A stretch of DNA of 64,000 nucleotides from the NCBI GenBank assembly GCA_016217595.1, contig JACRHS010000005.1, forward strand, positions 186,001 to 250,000. Reading direction: 5' to 3'. Source of the stretch: Opitutia bacterium (GTDB lineage Bacteria; Verrucomicrobiota; Verrucomicrobiia; Opitutales; Opitutaceae). Shown one piece after another: positions 56,497 to 64,000 of this stretch (within the stretch, counting starts at the first letter, position 1; every line of letters begins with the position of its first letter). Made by a program: the position numbers and the translations under genes. The notes beneath the pieces are model-generated. The model saw nothing but the letters and a program-made list of their open reading frames with translations. It was not told the DNA's origin and ran no database searches.

Positions 56497-57918
56497 ATGC
56501 GCGCAGCGGCCCGGATGCTCCTCGGTTTGACGCTGGCGGCCGTCGCTCGCGGAGCCGAGCCGGCCACGCCTGCCGCGCCCCGCGCTCCCTGCCGGATCGA
56601 AGTCGTTGAAACCGGCAGCGGCTGGCCCGTCCCGCTGGTCGAGTTGCGCACCACGCATCAAGTGCGCTTCGTCACCGACAACGCCGGCGTCATCGCGTTC
56701 GATCTCCCGGAGTTGATGGGTGTGGAAACCTGGTTCGACATCCGCGGCGACGGTTACGAGCGCCCGAAAGACGGTTTCGGTTATCGCGGCGTGCGCCTGC
56801 GCCCCGAGCCCGGCGCGACGCTCCGCGTGGAAGTGACGCGCACCAGCATCGCCAAACGGCTCGGCCGGATCACCGGCGGCGGTCGTTTCGGCGAGAGCCA
56901 GCGCACCGGCCGCGATCTCGCCGAGCGCGAAACCGGCGTGCTCGGCGCCGATACCGTGCAAAACGCCGTGCACAACGGCCGCATGTTCTGGGCCTGGGGC
57001 GACACAATCCTGCCGCATTATCCGCTCGGAATTTTTCATGCCACCGGCGCGACGACTGCGGTGCGCCCGCTGGAAACGTTCACCCCGCCGCTGCGGTTGC
57101 AGCTCGATTACTTCACCGACCGCGACCACCGGCCCCGCGCCATCGCGAAGATGCCCGGCGAAGGCCCGACGTGGCTCACCGGCTGCGCCAGCCTGCCCGC
57201 CCGAGACGGCCGTGCCCGGCTCGTTTCCACCTACCACAAGGTCAAGGGCTGGCTCGACGTGTACGAAGCCGGCCTCTGCGTTTGGAACGAAGCCACTGAG
57301 AGCTTCGAGCCCTTTCGCGTGATTTGGAGCCGGTCGGAAAAGACGCCCAAACCGCCGCCCCTGCCGGAGGGACACACCGTGCGCTGGCGCGATGCCGCCG
57401 GCAAAGAGTGGATTTTGTTCGGCAATCCGCTGCCCACGTTGCGCTGCCCGGCGACCTTCGAGGCATGGCAAGATCCGGCGACGTGGGAAAAACTCGTTCC
57501 GCAGGAAACCATCGCCGTCGCCGCGTCCCCAACCGCCCGCGTCAAGCCGCACGGCGGCGCCATCGCGTGGAGCGCGTACCTGCGGCGCTGGGTCGCGGTG
57601 TTCACGGAATTTGCCGGCAAGACCTCCTCGCTCGGCGAAATCTGGTACGCCGAAGCCGACACGCCGACCGGCCCCTGGGGCTCGGCGGTGAAGGTGCTCT
57701 CGCACGAAAATTACACGTTCTACAACCCCGCGTGGCACCCGGAATTCACGCCCGAGGATTCGCCCGTGCTGCTCTTCGAGGGCACGCACACGCGCGAATT
57801 CGCCAACCGGCCCGCGCCGACGCCGCGACACGATTACAACCAAGTCCTGTACCGGCTCGATCTCGACGACCCGGCGCTGCACCCGGCGGCGAAGGCCGCG
57901 GTCACTCCCACACCGTAG
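56497..57918 (+). CDS. Secreted DUF4185-like beta-propeller protein of unknown function
   Basis: The 473-residue protein has a signal peptide (MRAAARMLLGLTLAAVARGA). A small beta domain of carboxypeptidase-regulatory or Ig type follows (residues 30-125, with VRFVTDNAGVIAFDLPELMG). The larger domain has propeller-like repeats and motifs such as RMFWAWGDTILPHYPLG, GLCVWNEATESFEPF and YTFYNPAWHPEFTPEDSPVL. The YNPAWHPEF block recalls DUF4185 and glycosidase-like propellers. It converges with the six-gene operon, with only 4 bases between the stops, and could act on the same substrate, but that is conjecture. Confidence 0.75.
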   Translation: MRAAARMLLGLTLAAVARGAEPATPAAPRAPCRIEVVETGSGWPVPLVELRTTHQVRFVTDNAGVIAFDLPELMGVETWFDIRGDGYERPKDGFGYRGVRLRPEPGATLRVEVTRTSIAKRLGRITGGGRFGESQRTGRDLAERETGVLGADTVQNAVHNGRMFWAWGDTILPHYPLGIFHATGATTAVRPLETFTPPLRLQLDYFTDRDHRPRAIAKMPGEGPTWLTGCASLPARDGRARLVSTYHKVKGWLDVYEAGLCVWNEATESFEPFRVIWSRSEKTPKPPPLPEGHTVRWRDAAGKEWILFGNPLPTLRCPATFEAWQDPATWEKLVPQETIAVAASPTARVKPHGGAIAWSAYLRRWVAVFTEFAGKTSSLGEIWYAEADTPTGPWGSAVKVLSHENYTFYNPAWHPEFTPEDSPVLLFEGTHTREFANRPAPTPRHDYNQVLYRLDLDDPALHPAAKAAVTPTP

Positions 57919-57922
57919 GCGA

Positions 57923-59161
57923 TTACCGGCGCGCCGCGTCCGCCGAGGTGGCGCGCACCATGGCGTCGAACTCCCGCGCGGTGTCGAACATCGCCACGAT
58001 GTTGTCCGCGGGCACGTTGGCCTGAATGTTGTGCACCGAGGCGAACACCTGGCCGCCGCCGCGCGCCAACACGCCCACGTGCGCGCGCACCTCCGCGGCC
58101 ACCTGCTCCGGCGTGCCGAAGGTCAGCGTGTTCTGGCAGTCGCACGCGCCGCCCCAGAAGATCAGTTTGTCGCCAAACGCGTCCTTGAGTCGCTGCGGGT
58201 CCATGCCGACCGCGGTCGTCTGCACCGGATTGAGGATGTCGACGCCCATCTCGACGATGGCGGGCAACAGCCCGAAAATAGCGCCGTCGGAGTGCAGCAG
58301 CACTTTCCACGAGGTGTGCGCGTGGATCCAGTCGAGGCCGCGCTTGTACGCCGGCAACACCAGCTCGCGAAACATCCCCTCGGAGAGAAACTGCGACGCC
58401 TGCGTGCCAAAATCGTCGCAGATCTGTACCACCTGCACCCGGTCGCCCACCGCGCCGTGAAAACGCCGGAGGTTGTCGAGCCACGCGTCGACCAGCAGGC
58501 CGTACAACTCCTGCACGTACTCGGGCTCGGAGGCGAACGTCATCATCCACTCCTCCAGCCCGCCCTGCCCGATGCCGTTGAACAGCTCGTACGGCGGGCC
58601 GAACGCCGCGACGATGGCCTTGTCGGTGCCGGTGTAGAGCGCCTCGGCTTCGCGGTGGTAATACTCCATCGTCGCATCGTCCACCGTCGGCGGCCGCCAC
58701 GTGCTGAGGTCGGGATGCGCCGCACCCGGATATTTTTCGTAACGGTCGAAATAAAATCCGCCGTGCGGCATGCGCGCGATCACTTCGCCGCGCCGCGTGA
58801 GGACCCAGCTGCCGTCGGCCTCCGTCTCGGGATTGAAACCGCCCGGCACCTCGACACGCGTGCCATCAAACAACGTACAGGGCTTCCACGCCTCGTTGCG
58901 AATCCCGAACGCCACCTGCGGACGTTGCAACGCCACGCAGTCCGCGCCGAAGCGCTCCGCCACCTGCTGCTCGATCTCGGCGAGCATCTGAAAAAGATCG
59001 TACACTCGCACCGGCCGCCCGGTGTTCACGCCGAGGCGCTCGCGCAGCCGGTGATAGGCCACGGCGGCGATGCCGCTCTGGCGGGTGCCGCCGCAATCGA
59101 CCGGCAGGCGGTCGACGGGCCGGCGATGCAGCGTGTTCAAAATGCGTTCGCGGGAGTTCAT
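57923..59161 (-). CDS. Uroporphyrinogen decarboxylase (URO-D)-superfamily protein, not HemE
   Basis: The 412-residue protein has the superfamily start NSRERILNTLHRRPVDRLPV and blocks AIVAAFGPPYELFNGIGQGG, IHAHTSWKVLLHSDGAIFGL and FGDKLIFWGGACDCQNTLTF. It is longer than HemE and lacks HemE motifs. The metal-type segment of methyltransferase relatives (HxCG) reads HSDG, while GACDCQ offers two cysteines. Members of this branch are often demethylases or unassigned catabolic enzymes. It is the last gene of the coupled operon; its ATG overlaps the hydrolase stop (ATGA). Confidence 0.85.
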   Translation of the reverse strand: MNSRERILNTLHRRPVDRLPVDCGGTRQSGIAAVAYHRLRERLGVNTGRPVRVYDLFQMLAEIEQQVAERFGADCVALQRPQVAFGIRNEAWKPCTLFDGTRVEVPGGFNPETEADGSWVLTRRGEVIARMPHGGFYFDRYEKYPGAAHPDLSTWRPPTVDDATMEYYHREAEALYTGTDKAIVAAFGPPYELFNGIGQGGLEEWMMTFASEPEYVQELYGLLVDAWLDNLRRFHGAVGDRVQVVQICDDFGTQASQFLSEGMFRELVLPAYKRGLDWIHAHTSWKVLLHSDGAIFGLLPAIVEMGVDILNPVQTTAVGMDPQRLKDAFGDKLIFWGGACDCQNTLTFGTPEQVAAEVRAHVGVLARGGGQVFASVHNIQANVPADNIVAMFDTAREFDAMVRATSADAARR

Positions 59162-60123
59162 GCGGGAAAAGTTGTTTCGGAAAACGCGTACGTCGCAGCC
59201 GGCGTGCTCACAAAGATCCGCCGCCAGGCCGCGGCATCCACACCGACGGCGCGCAACTGCGCGGTGAAATCTGTCAGCAGAAAACTCAACCCGGGCGCGC
59301 CGCCGTAGTTTTTCCAGTAGGCGCGCCGCGCGGCGTCCATGCCGAGCATGATCTGGTCGGGGAACTCCGGCAGCAGCGCCGCCACCAGATCGAGCGTCGG
59401 GTTGCCCTGCCCCGGCTTCCAGCGAAACGCGCTGTCGTACTCCACGCGCACCCCGCTCGCGAGAATCTCGCGGTGGTAGGCCACATCAGGCCGGCGGTCG
59501 AGGTGTGAGAGGCACACATGGCGCAAATCCACGCCGAGCGCGCGCAAGCGTTCGACCTGTTCGAGACCGAGCTCGCCCTGCTCGGTGTGCGTGAGGATCG
59601 GCGCGCCGGTGCGGCGATGCGCATCCGCCGCCGCCGCAAAAATGCGGCGCTCGCGTTCGGTCCAGGCGCGGTCGGTGGCGATCTTGATCAAGCCGGCGCG
59701 GTGCGGCGTGCGCACGACCAACGGTCCGTTGTAATCGTGCGCGTCGATGCCTTCAGCGATCTCCGCCACGAACAGCGCGGCGAGCTGCTCCTCGGTGTAA
59801 AACCCGCCCCAGTGGCCGGGATCGTAGTATTTCGCGAGATGCAGCCCGGTCGGGCACACCAGATGCACACCGCTCGCGCGCGAGATGGCGGCGAGTTTGC
59901 GGACGTTGCGCCCGGAGTCGCACGGCATCGAATCGATCATCGCCCGGCCGCCGTCGGCATGAAACTGCTTCAGCTCGGCGGTCGCGGCTTCCGTCGAATC
60001 GAGAAGAAAATCCGGCGTCTGCGCCGTCGTGTAACTCGCGTCGATCACGACGTGCTCGTGGGCATAACACACGCCAAGCTCGGCCGCCGGGATGTCGCCC
60101 AGTACGGTGCGGACAAAACTCAC
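59158..60123 (-). CDS. Phosphotriesterase-family metal-dependent hydrolase (possible lactonase)
   Basis: The 321-residue TIM-barrel hydrolase has the full binuclear metal set of the family: His22 and His24 in YAHEHVVID, the carbamylated-lysine position Lys147 in AGLIKIATD, His179 in LTHTEQGELG, His207 in CLSHLDRRPD and Asp263 in LGMDAARR. Family members hydrolyse lactones or phosphoesters, and in a sugar operon a lactonase role is the best guess. The start is a GTG at 60123 overlapping the preceding stop (GTGA); the longer open frame upstream lies inside the oxidoreductase gene. Confidence 0.88.
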   Translation of the reverse strand: MSFVRTVLGDIPAAELGVCYAHEHVVIDASYTTAQTPDFLLDSTEAATAELKQFHADGGRAMIDSMPCDSGRNVRKLAAISRASGVHLVCPTGLHLAKYYDPGHWGGFYTEEQLAALFVAEIAEGIDAHDYNGPLVVRTPHRAGLIKIATDRAWTERERRIFAAAADAHRRTGAPILTHTEQGELGLEQVERLRALGVDLRHVCLSHLDRRPDVAYHREILASGVRVEYDSAFRWKPGQGNPTLDLVAALLPEFPDQIMLGMDAARRAYWKNYGGAPGLSFLLTDFTAQLRAVGVDAAAWRRIFVSTPAATYAFSETTFPA

Positions 60124-61508
60124 GTCGCCGCCTCCCGGTTTTTCCGCCACTCCGCCGCCGCGGTGAACGCGCGCTTCGCCGGCAGCTCCAGCACCGCGCC
60201 CTCGGCGCGCAATCGCGCCTGCAACTCCGCGACCGGCACGGCCCGCGCGCCGCAATCCTGCTCCAACGACAACCGCGCCGCTGTGCCCGCCGCCTGGCCC
60301 ATCGCCATCGTCTGCGCCATGGAGCGACACGAGGCGTGCGCGTCATGCGTCGCGCTGAAACAGCGGCCGACCACCCACGTTTCTTCGCGGCCTCGCGGCA
60401 CGAGCGTCCGGTACGGCACGTCATACGCACCGCCGTCGGGCACGTAGCCCCACACCGTTTCCTCGCCGCCGCCCGGGAGCGAGCGGTGGTCCTCGATGGG
60501 CGCGCCGCACAGCAGCACGCGGTCGGAAAAGCGCGCCGCGTTCAGACAATCCTCCCGCGTGAGCCGGTATTCGCCGTACACGCGTCGCGTCTCGCGCACG
60601 CCAATCTGGTGCGAAAGGCCGATGATGTTGGCCGCCGCGAAACCCGGCACGCAGTCGCGGAAAAATTGCTCGTACACGAACGCCTGCCGCCGGCCCTCCG
60701 CCTCGGCGGCCGCGAGCTGCTCGAAATCGGTCGCATCCACATCGGCCACGCGCACCGCCACGGTGGAGATGCAGCCGACGGCGTTCATCGGATGCAGGCT
60801 GCCGGTCTTGCGCGGAAGCGCGTGCGTGCCGCGCTCAACCGCCTCCGTCATGCGTTGCACGAGCATTTTTCGTCCGCCCGCCGCCTCGTACGCGGCGAGG
60901 TCGACGTTGCTCATGCGGAAAATGGTCGTGAGCGTCTGCGCCGGTTCGAGCTCGCCGGCTTTCTCGCAGGGGAAACCCGCCAGATGGCAGAGATCGGCAT
61001 CGCCCGAGGCGTCGATGAAACGCCGCGCCGCGATCCGGAAAAAGCCGCGTTTGGTCGAGATGATAACTTCGCGCAACCCGCCGTCCGCCCCGGCACGCGC
61101 GTCGACGAGCGTCGCATGCAACAGCACGCGCACGCCGGCGGCCGCGAGCAATTCGTCCCAGACGAGCTTCAAGCGCTCGGGGTTGTAGTTCACGCCGGTG
61201 CCGGCGCCGTAGGTGTTGGGCCGGAGAAAAATCGCGCCGGCGCGGTCCAGCGTGTCGACCACGCGGTCGGGCAGTCCACCGACGACTTTCCGCGGAAATT
61301 CACCCGGCGTGAAGAAGCCGTAGAACGTATCCAGCATCTGCGTGCTGGAGCCGCCGGCGAAACCATAGCGTTCCACCAGCAGCACGCGGTGGCGCCCGCT
61401 CGCGCTCGCCGCGAGCGCTGCGCAGCAACCGGCCGAGCCGGCGCCGGCGACCAGAATGTCAGTCTCCGCGAGCAGCGGAATGCGGTCGTGCTGGAGTGGT
61501 GAGGACAT
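60120..61508 (-). CDS. FAD-dependent oxidoreductase (FAD_oxidored family)
   Basis: The 462-residue cytoplasmic enzyme has the FAD-binding start TDILVAGAGSAGCCAALAAS, with GxGxxG, and FAGGSSTQMLDTFYGFFTPG. Other blocks are FRIAARRFIDASGDADLCHL and VGRCFSATHDAHASCRSMAQ, then TMAMGQAAGTAARLSL at the C-terminus. Proteins of this family are common in Verrucomicrobia and Planctomycetes and oxidise undefined carbohydrate-related substrates. Unlike the homologue at 8285 it lacks a signal peptide. Its ATG shares one base with the stop of the upstream SIS-protein gene (TGATG), so translation is coupled. Confidence 0.88.
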   Translation of the reverse strand: MSSPLQHDRIPLLAETDILVAGAGSAGCCAALAASASGRHRVLLVERYGFAGGSSTQMLDTFYGFFTPGEFPRKVVGGLPDRVVDTLDRAGAIFLRPNTYGAGTGVNYNPERLKLVWDELLAAAGVRVLLHATLVDARAGADGGLREVIISTKRGFFRIAARRFIDASGDADLCHLAGFPCEKAGELEPAQTLTTIFRMSNVDLAAYEAAGGRKMLVQRMTEAVERGTHALPRKTGSLHPMNAVGCISTVAVRVADVDATDFEQLAAAEAEGRRQAFVYEQFFRDCVPGFAAANIIGLSHQIGVRETRRVYGEYRLTREDCLNAARFSDRVLLCGAPIEDHRSLPGGGEETVWGYVPDGGAYDVPYRTLVPRGREETWVVGRCFSATHDAHASCRSMAQTMAMGQAAGTAARLSLEQDCGARAVPVAELQARLRAEGAVLELPAKRAFTAAAEWRKNREAAT

Positions 61509-62287
61509 CAGGCGGCGGGTTGTTGATAAAGTTTCGCGATGCGTCCCGCATGCTCGTCGAATGCCGCCTCGAAGAGTTCCGCCGAACGTTTCGCGCCGAC
61601 GAGGGCCGCGCCGGTGAGCACCTTCGGCGGTTGCCCCGCGCGCGTGAGTCGCAACGCCACCTCGGCCTTGATCGCGTTGACCAGCAGACAGCCGCCCACG
61701 GTGGAGCCGGGCGCGACCGGCGTGTCGAGCCCGTCGATCTGCACCCTCGCGTCGCCCACCGGCGCGCCGGTGTCGAGCACGAGGTCGGCGAAATCCTGGA
61801 GCTTTTTGCCGCCGGGATGCCGGCTCGGGCTCGCCTCGGAATGCACGCGACTGACGATGGCGACGACGCGCACGCCGCTGCGCCGAAACAGCTCCGCCAT
61901 CTCGATGGGCACGACGTTGCAGCCGCTCGACGAGACGATGAACGCCGAGTCCTGCGCGGAGAGCCGGTAGTTGCGCAGAATGCGTTCCGCCAGCCCGCTC
62001 ACGTTTTCCAAAAACATCGCCTGGCGCTGTCCGTTGGCGCCGACGACCAGATTGTGAAACGAGAGCGAGAGCTCGACGATGGGATTGAAGCCGGGAAACG
62101 AGCCGTAGCGCGGCCACATCTCCTCGACCATGATGCGCGAGTGGCCGGAGCCAAATGCGTGCACCATCCGGCCGGCGAGAATCGAGGCGGCAAACCAGTC
62201 CGCGGCCTGGGCGATGGCGGGCAGTTGCTGCTCGACGGTGGCCAGCAGGCCCCGGCAGCGATCGAGATACGTTTGAGAAGGCGTCAT
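61508..62287 (-). CDS. UPF0309-type SIS-domain sugar-phosphate isomerase-like protein
   Basis: The 259-residue protein contains a SIS domain with phosphate-binding serines in MVHAFGSGHSRIMVEEMWPR and SAQDSAFIVSSSGCNVVPIE. The UPF0309-like stretch SRHPGGKKLQDFADLVLDTG is also present. SIS proteins bind and isomerise phosphosugars. The ATG at 62287 overlaps the end of the ROK gene (ATGA). The substrate is unknown; UPF0309 members have no settled function. Confidence 0.85.
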   Translation of the reverse strand: MTPSQTYLDRCRGLLATVEQQLPAIAQAADWFAASILAGRMVHAFGSGHSRIMVEEMWPRYGSFPGFNPIVELSLSFHNLVVGANGQRQAMFLENVSGLAERILRNYRLSAQDSAFIVSSSGCNVVPIEMAELFRRSGVRVVAIVSRVHSEASPSRHPGGKKLQDFADLVLDTGAPVGDARVQIDGLDTPVAPGSTVGGCLLVNAIKAEVALRLTRAGQPPKVLTGAALVGAKRSAELFEAAFDEHAGRIAKLYQQPAA

Positions 62288-63207
62288 GGAGAAATTGTCT
62301 GTTGCGCGCGATACGCCGCGCCGTAGGCACCGGCCCAGTCGCCAAGCTGCGCGGGCACAATGCGCACGCGATGACCCGCGGGCCGCCATTCGACCTCGTC
62401 GAGCACGGCCGCAAGCGGTGTGAACAACGCCGTTCCAGCCTGCGCGATGCCGCCGCCGATCACCACGGCCTCGGGATCGCACACGTTGACGAGCGAAGCG
62501 ATGGCGCAACCCAGCGCGCGGACCGACTCCAGCCAGAGGCGCGCCGCCTCGGTATCGCCGCGTTCGTAGGCCTGCACCAGGGCGTGCGTGCTGGCGAAGC
62601 GTCCGCCGCTGCGCGCCTGCACGGTGCATTCGCCAATTTTATCTTCGAGACTGCCGGGGATGCGCGTGATGTCGGGCGCACCATGTGGATCGAGCGAGAT
62701 GTGGCCGAGATGACCGGCGCGCCCGATCTTGCCGCGCAACAGCCGGCCGTCGCTCAACACCGCGCCGCCCACGCCCGTGCCCAGCGTGACCATGAACACA
62801 TCGCGCAGCCCGCGCGCCGCACCCTGCCAGACTTCGCCAAGCAAGGCTGCGCCGGCATCGTTGAGCACGGGCACCGGCGCCGGTGTCGCGAGAAAGTTGG
62901 TCCAGTCCCAGCCTTCGAGCCCTTGGAGCCGGCCCGGCATGAAAGCGATGGAGCGCTCATCCAGTGCCGCCAGCCCGGGCGCGGCCAAACCGATGCGTGC
63001 CGGAGGACCGCCGAGCTGGTTGGCGCACGCGGCCACGAGCGAGCGGACCGCCGCCGCCCACGCCGGCACGCCGTCGACCGATTGCCCGTCGCGCGTCGGC
63101 GCGGTTTGCCGAAAACATTCGCGCCCGTCCGCCAGCGCGAAAGCCACGGCCTTCACGTTGGTGCCGCCGAGATCGATTCCGAGGATGTACTGCATGGCTG
63201 CCTTCAT
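62284..63207 (-). CDS. ROK-family sugar kinase or regulator-like protein lacking the zinc motif
   Basis: The 307-residue protein has the ASKHA phosphate-1 loop LGIDLGGTNVKAVAFALADG and FMVTLGTGVGGAVLSDGRLL, with VLNDAGAALLGE as the catalytic-Asp segment. It has no N-terminal helix-turn-helix, so it is a kinase, not a NagC-like regulator. The usual ROK zinc motif CxCGxxGC is absent; at that place it reads GAPDITRIPGSLEDKIG. It probably phosphorylates a sugar for the SIS protein encoded next. The start at 63207 overlaps the SDR stop (ATGA). Confidence 0.88.
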   Translation of the reverse strand: MKAAMQYILGIDLGGTNVKAVAFALADGRECFRQTAPTRDGQSVDGVPAWAAAVRSLVAACANQLGGPPARIGLAAPGLAALDERSIAFMPGRLQGLEGWDWTNFLATPAPVPVLNDAGAALLGEVWQGAARGLRDVFMVTLGTGVGGAVLSDGRLLRGKIGRAGHLGHISLDPHGAPDITRIPGSLEDKIGECTVQARSGGRFASTHALVQAYERGDTEAARLWLESVRALGCAIASLVNVCDPEAVVIGGGIAQAGTALFTPLAAVLDEVEWRPAGHRVRIVPAQLGDWAGAYGAAYRAQQTISP

Positions 63208-64000
63208 TCGTTGGGATACTGGCCTTCGCTCACTGTCCAGCCGCCGTCGACCGCGAGCACCTGCCCGGTGACGAAGCGCGACTCGTCGGACAAAAAGTAA
63301 ACCACCGCCGCATCGCAGTCCGCAGGCTGGCCGATGCGTCCGCCGTCGAGCGGTTGCTTTGTGGCGATGAACTGCCGGATCTGTTCATCGCCCGCCGCGC
63401 GGCGCGACATCGGCGTCTCGACCAGCGCGGGCGCGAGCACATTGGCGCGGATGCCTTGCGGCGCGTAATGCGCGGCAATGGCCTGGGTGAAACCGAGCAC
63501 GGCGGACTTGGCCGCCGCGTAACCGTGCGTTGCGAAAAACCGCGGCGACGGCGACCAACCGAGCACCGAGCCGAGATTGAGAATCGCGCCGCCCCGGCCT
63601 TGTTGGAGAAAATGCCGCACGGCCGCGCGGTTCGAGTAAACCAACGGCGTGAGATTCAAATCGATGACGGCGCGCCAGCCCTCGTCGGTCAGCTCGTGCA
63701 GCGGCCCGTCGCCTTGCCGCCGCGCGCTGCCGCCGGCAACGTGGTACAACCCGTCGCAACCGCCGAAATGCGCGACGGCCTCGGCGATGGCCCGCGACGC
63801 GGTCTGCGGATCGGCGGCGTCGCCGACCACCGCGACCACATGCGCCGCGCCACCCAGCTCCGCGACCGCCGTCGTCGCACTCTCGGTCTCGCGGCCCACC
63901 ACCACCAGCCGCGCACCGGCGGCGACACAGGCGCGGGCGGCGGACAGCCCCAGGCCGCCGGTTCCCCCGACGATCACGATGACTTTGTTGGCCAATGCGG
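63204..64000 (-). CDS. Short-chain dehydrogenase/reductase (SDR), N-terminus at window edge
   Basis: The protein has the cofactor loop VIVIVGGTGGLGLSAARACV, a serine in NLGSVLGWSPS and the catalytic YAAAK in FATHGYAAAKSAVLGF. It ends with the classical LSDESRFVTGQVLAVDGGWT. It is probably an NAD(P)-dependent sugar or polyol dehydrogenase. The only in-frame start visible is a TTG at 63995; the frame stays open to the edge, so the true start may lie just outside. It is the first visible gene of the coupled operon. Confidence 0.88.
   Translation of the reverse strand, partial: ALANKVIVIVGGTGGLGLSAARACVAAGARLVVVGRETESATTAVAELGGAAHVVAVVGDAADPQTASRAIAEAVAHFGGCDGLYHVAGGSARRQGDGPLHELTDEGWRAVIDLNLTPLVYSNRAAVRHFLQQGRGGAILNLGSVLGWSPSPRFFATHGYAAAKSAVLGFTQAIAAHYAPQGIRANVLAPALVETPMSRRAAGDEQIRQFIATKQPLDGGRIGQPADCDAAVVYFLSDESRFVTGQVLAVDGGWTVSEGQYPNE

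Noticed and set aside
57923..59161. HemE, uroporphyrinogen decarboxylase of haem synthesis
   Set aside because: It is longer than HemE, lacks its motifs, and sits in a sugar-type catabolic operon.

Overview
This GC-rich window most resembles a Verrucomicrobiota chromosome, probably from the Opitutaceae. The clues are three TonB-dependent receptors sharing an N-terminal xSPFTV-type sequence, secreted polysaccharide-degrading proteins, dispersed palindromic intergenic repeats, a complete nif assembly segment and an ordinary housekeeping gyrB-gyrA pair. The lineage is my inference from gene content, not from a marker search. No rRNA, tRNA, CRISPR array, transposase or phage gene was recognised.

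Layout: (1) 1-4.6 kb, plus strand: end of nifE, then nifN, nifB fused to a NifX-like domain, a thioredoxin-like [2Fe-2S] ferredoxin and nifV, for nitrogenase cofactor assembly. (2) 4.6-8.3 kb: a secreted Sel1-repeat protein, a YidE/AspT-type exchanger and a repeat-rich intergenic stretch. (3) 8.3-34.9 kb: a glycan-utilisation region. It holds a FAD oxidoreductase with a golvesin-like C-terminus, a sulfatase divergent from a LacI regulator, three closely related TonB receptors, two secreted proteins of unknown role, a heparinase II/III-type lyase, and an ECF sigma factor/FecR/STN-receptor signalling set. On the other strand are a nucleotidyltransferase, a NahK-like sugar kinase and a sodium:solute symporter. 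Together these suggest uptake, desulfation, cleavage and salvage of a sulfated, probably amino-sugar-containing polysaccharide.

(4) 35-49.8 kb: DoxX and SRPBCC proteins; a Fic-family protein that has lost both its catalytic His and its inhibitory Glu and is preceded by five copies of a 9-bp half-site; an ECF sigma/membrane protein/serine hydrolase cassette; gnd; a GlpT-type transporter; an epimerase with a frameshifted start beside a GbsR-type regulator; a B12-binding radical SAM protein; and a secreted esterase. (5) 49.9-56.5 kb: gyrA and gyrB, an Rrf2 regulator and a coiled-coil zinc-ribbon protein. (6) 56.5-64 kb: one secreted protein, then a tightly overlapping minus-strand operon (SDR, ROK kinase, UPF0309 SIS protein, FAD oxidoreductase, phosphotriesterase-family hydrolase, URO-D-family protein). 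That operon looks like a catabolic route for an unidentified sugar or cyclitol.

The most unusual items are the doubly substituted Fic protein with its operator array, the end-to-end overlapping six-gene operon, the three paralogous receptors in one locus, the A6 frameshift at the epimerase start, and a 55-bp palindromic repeat present as two exact copies 36 kb apart.
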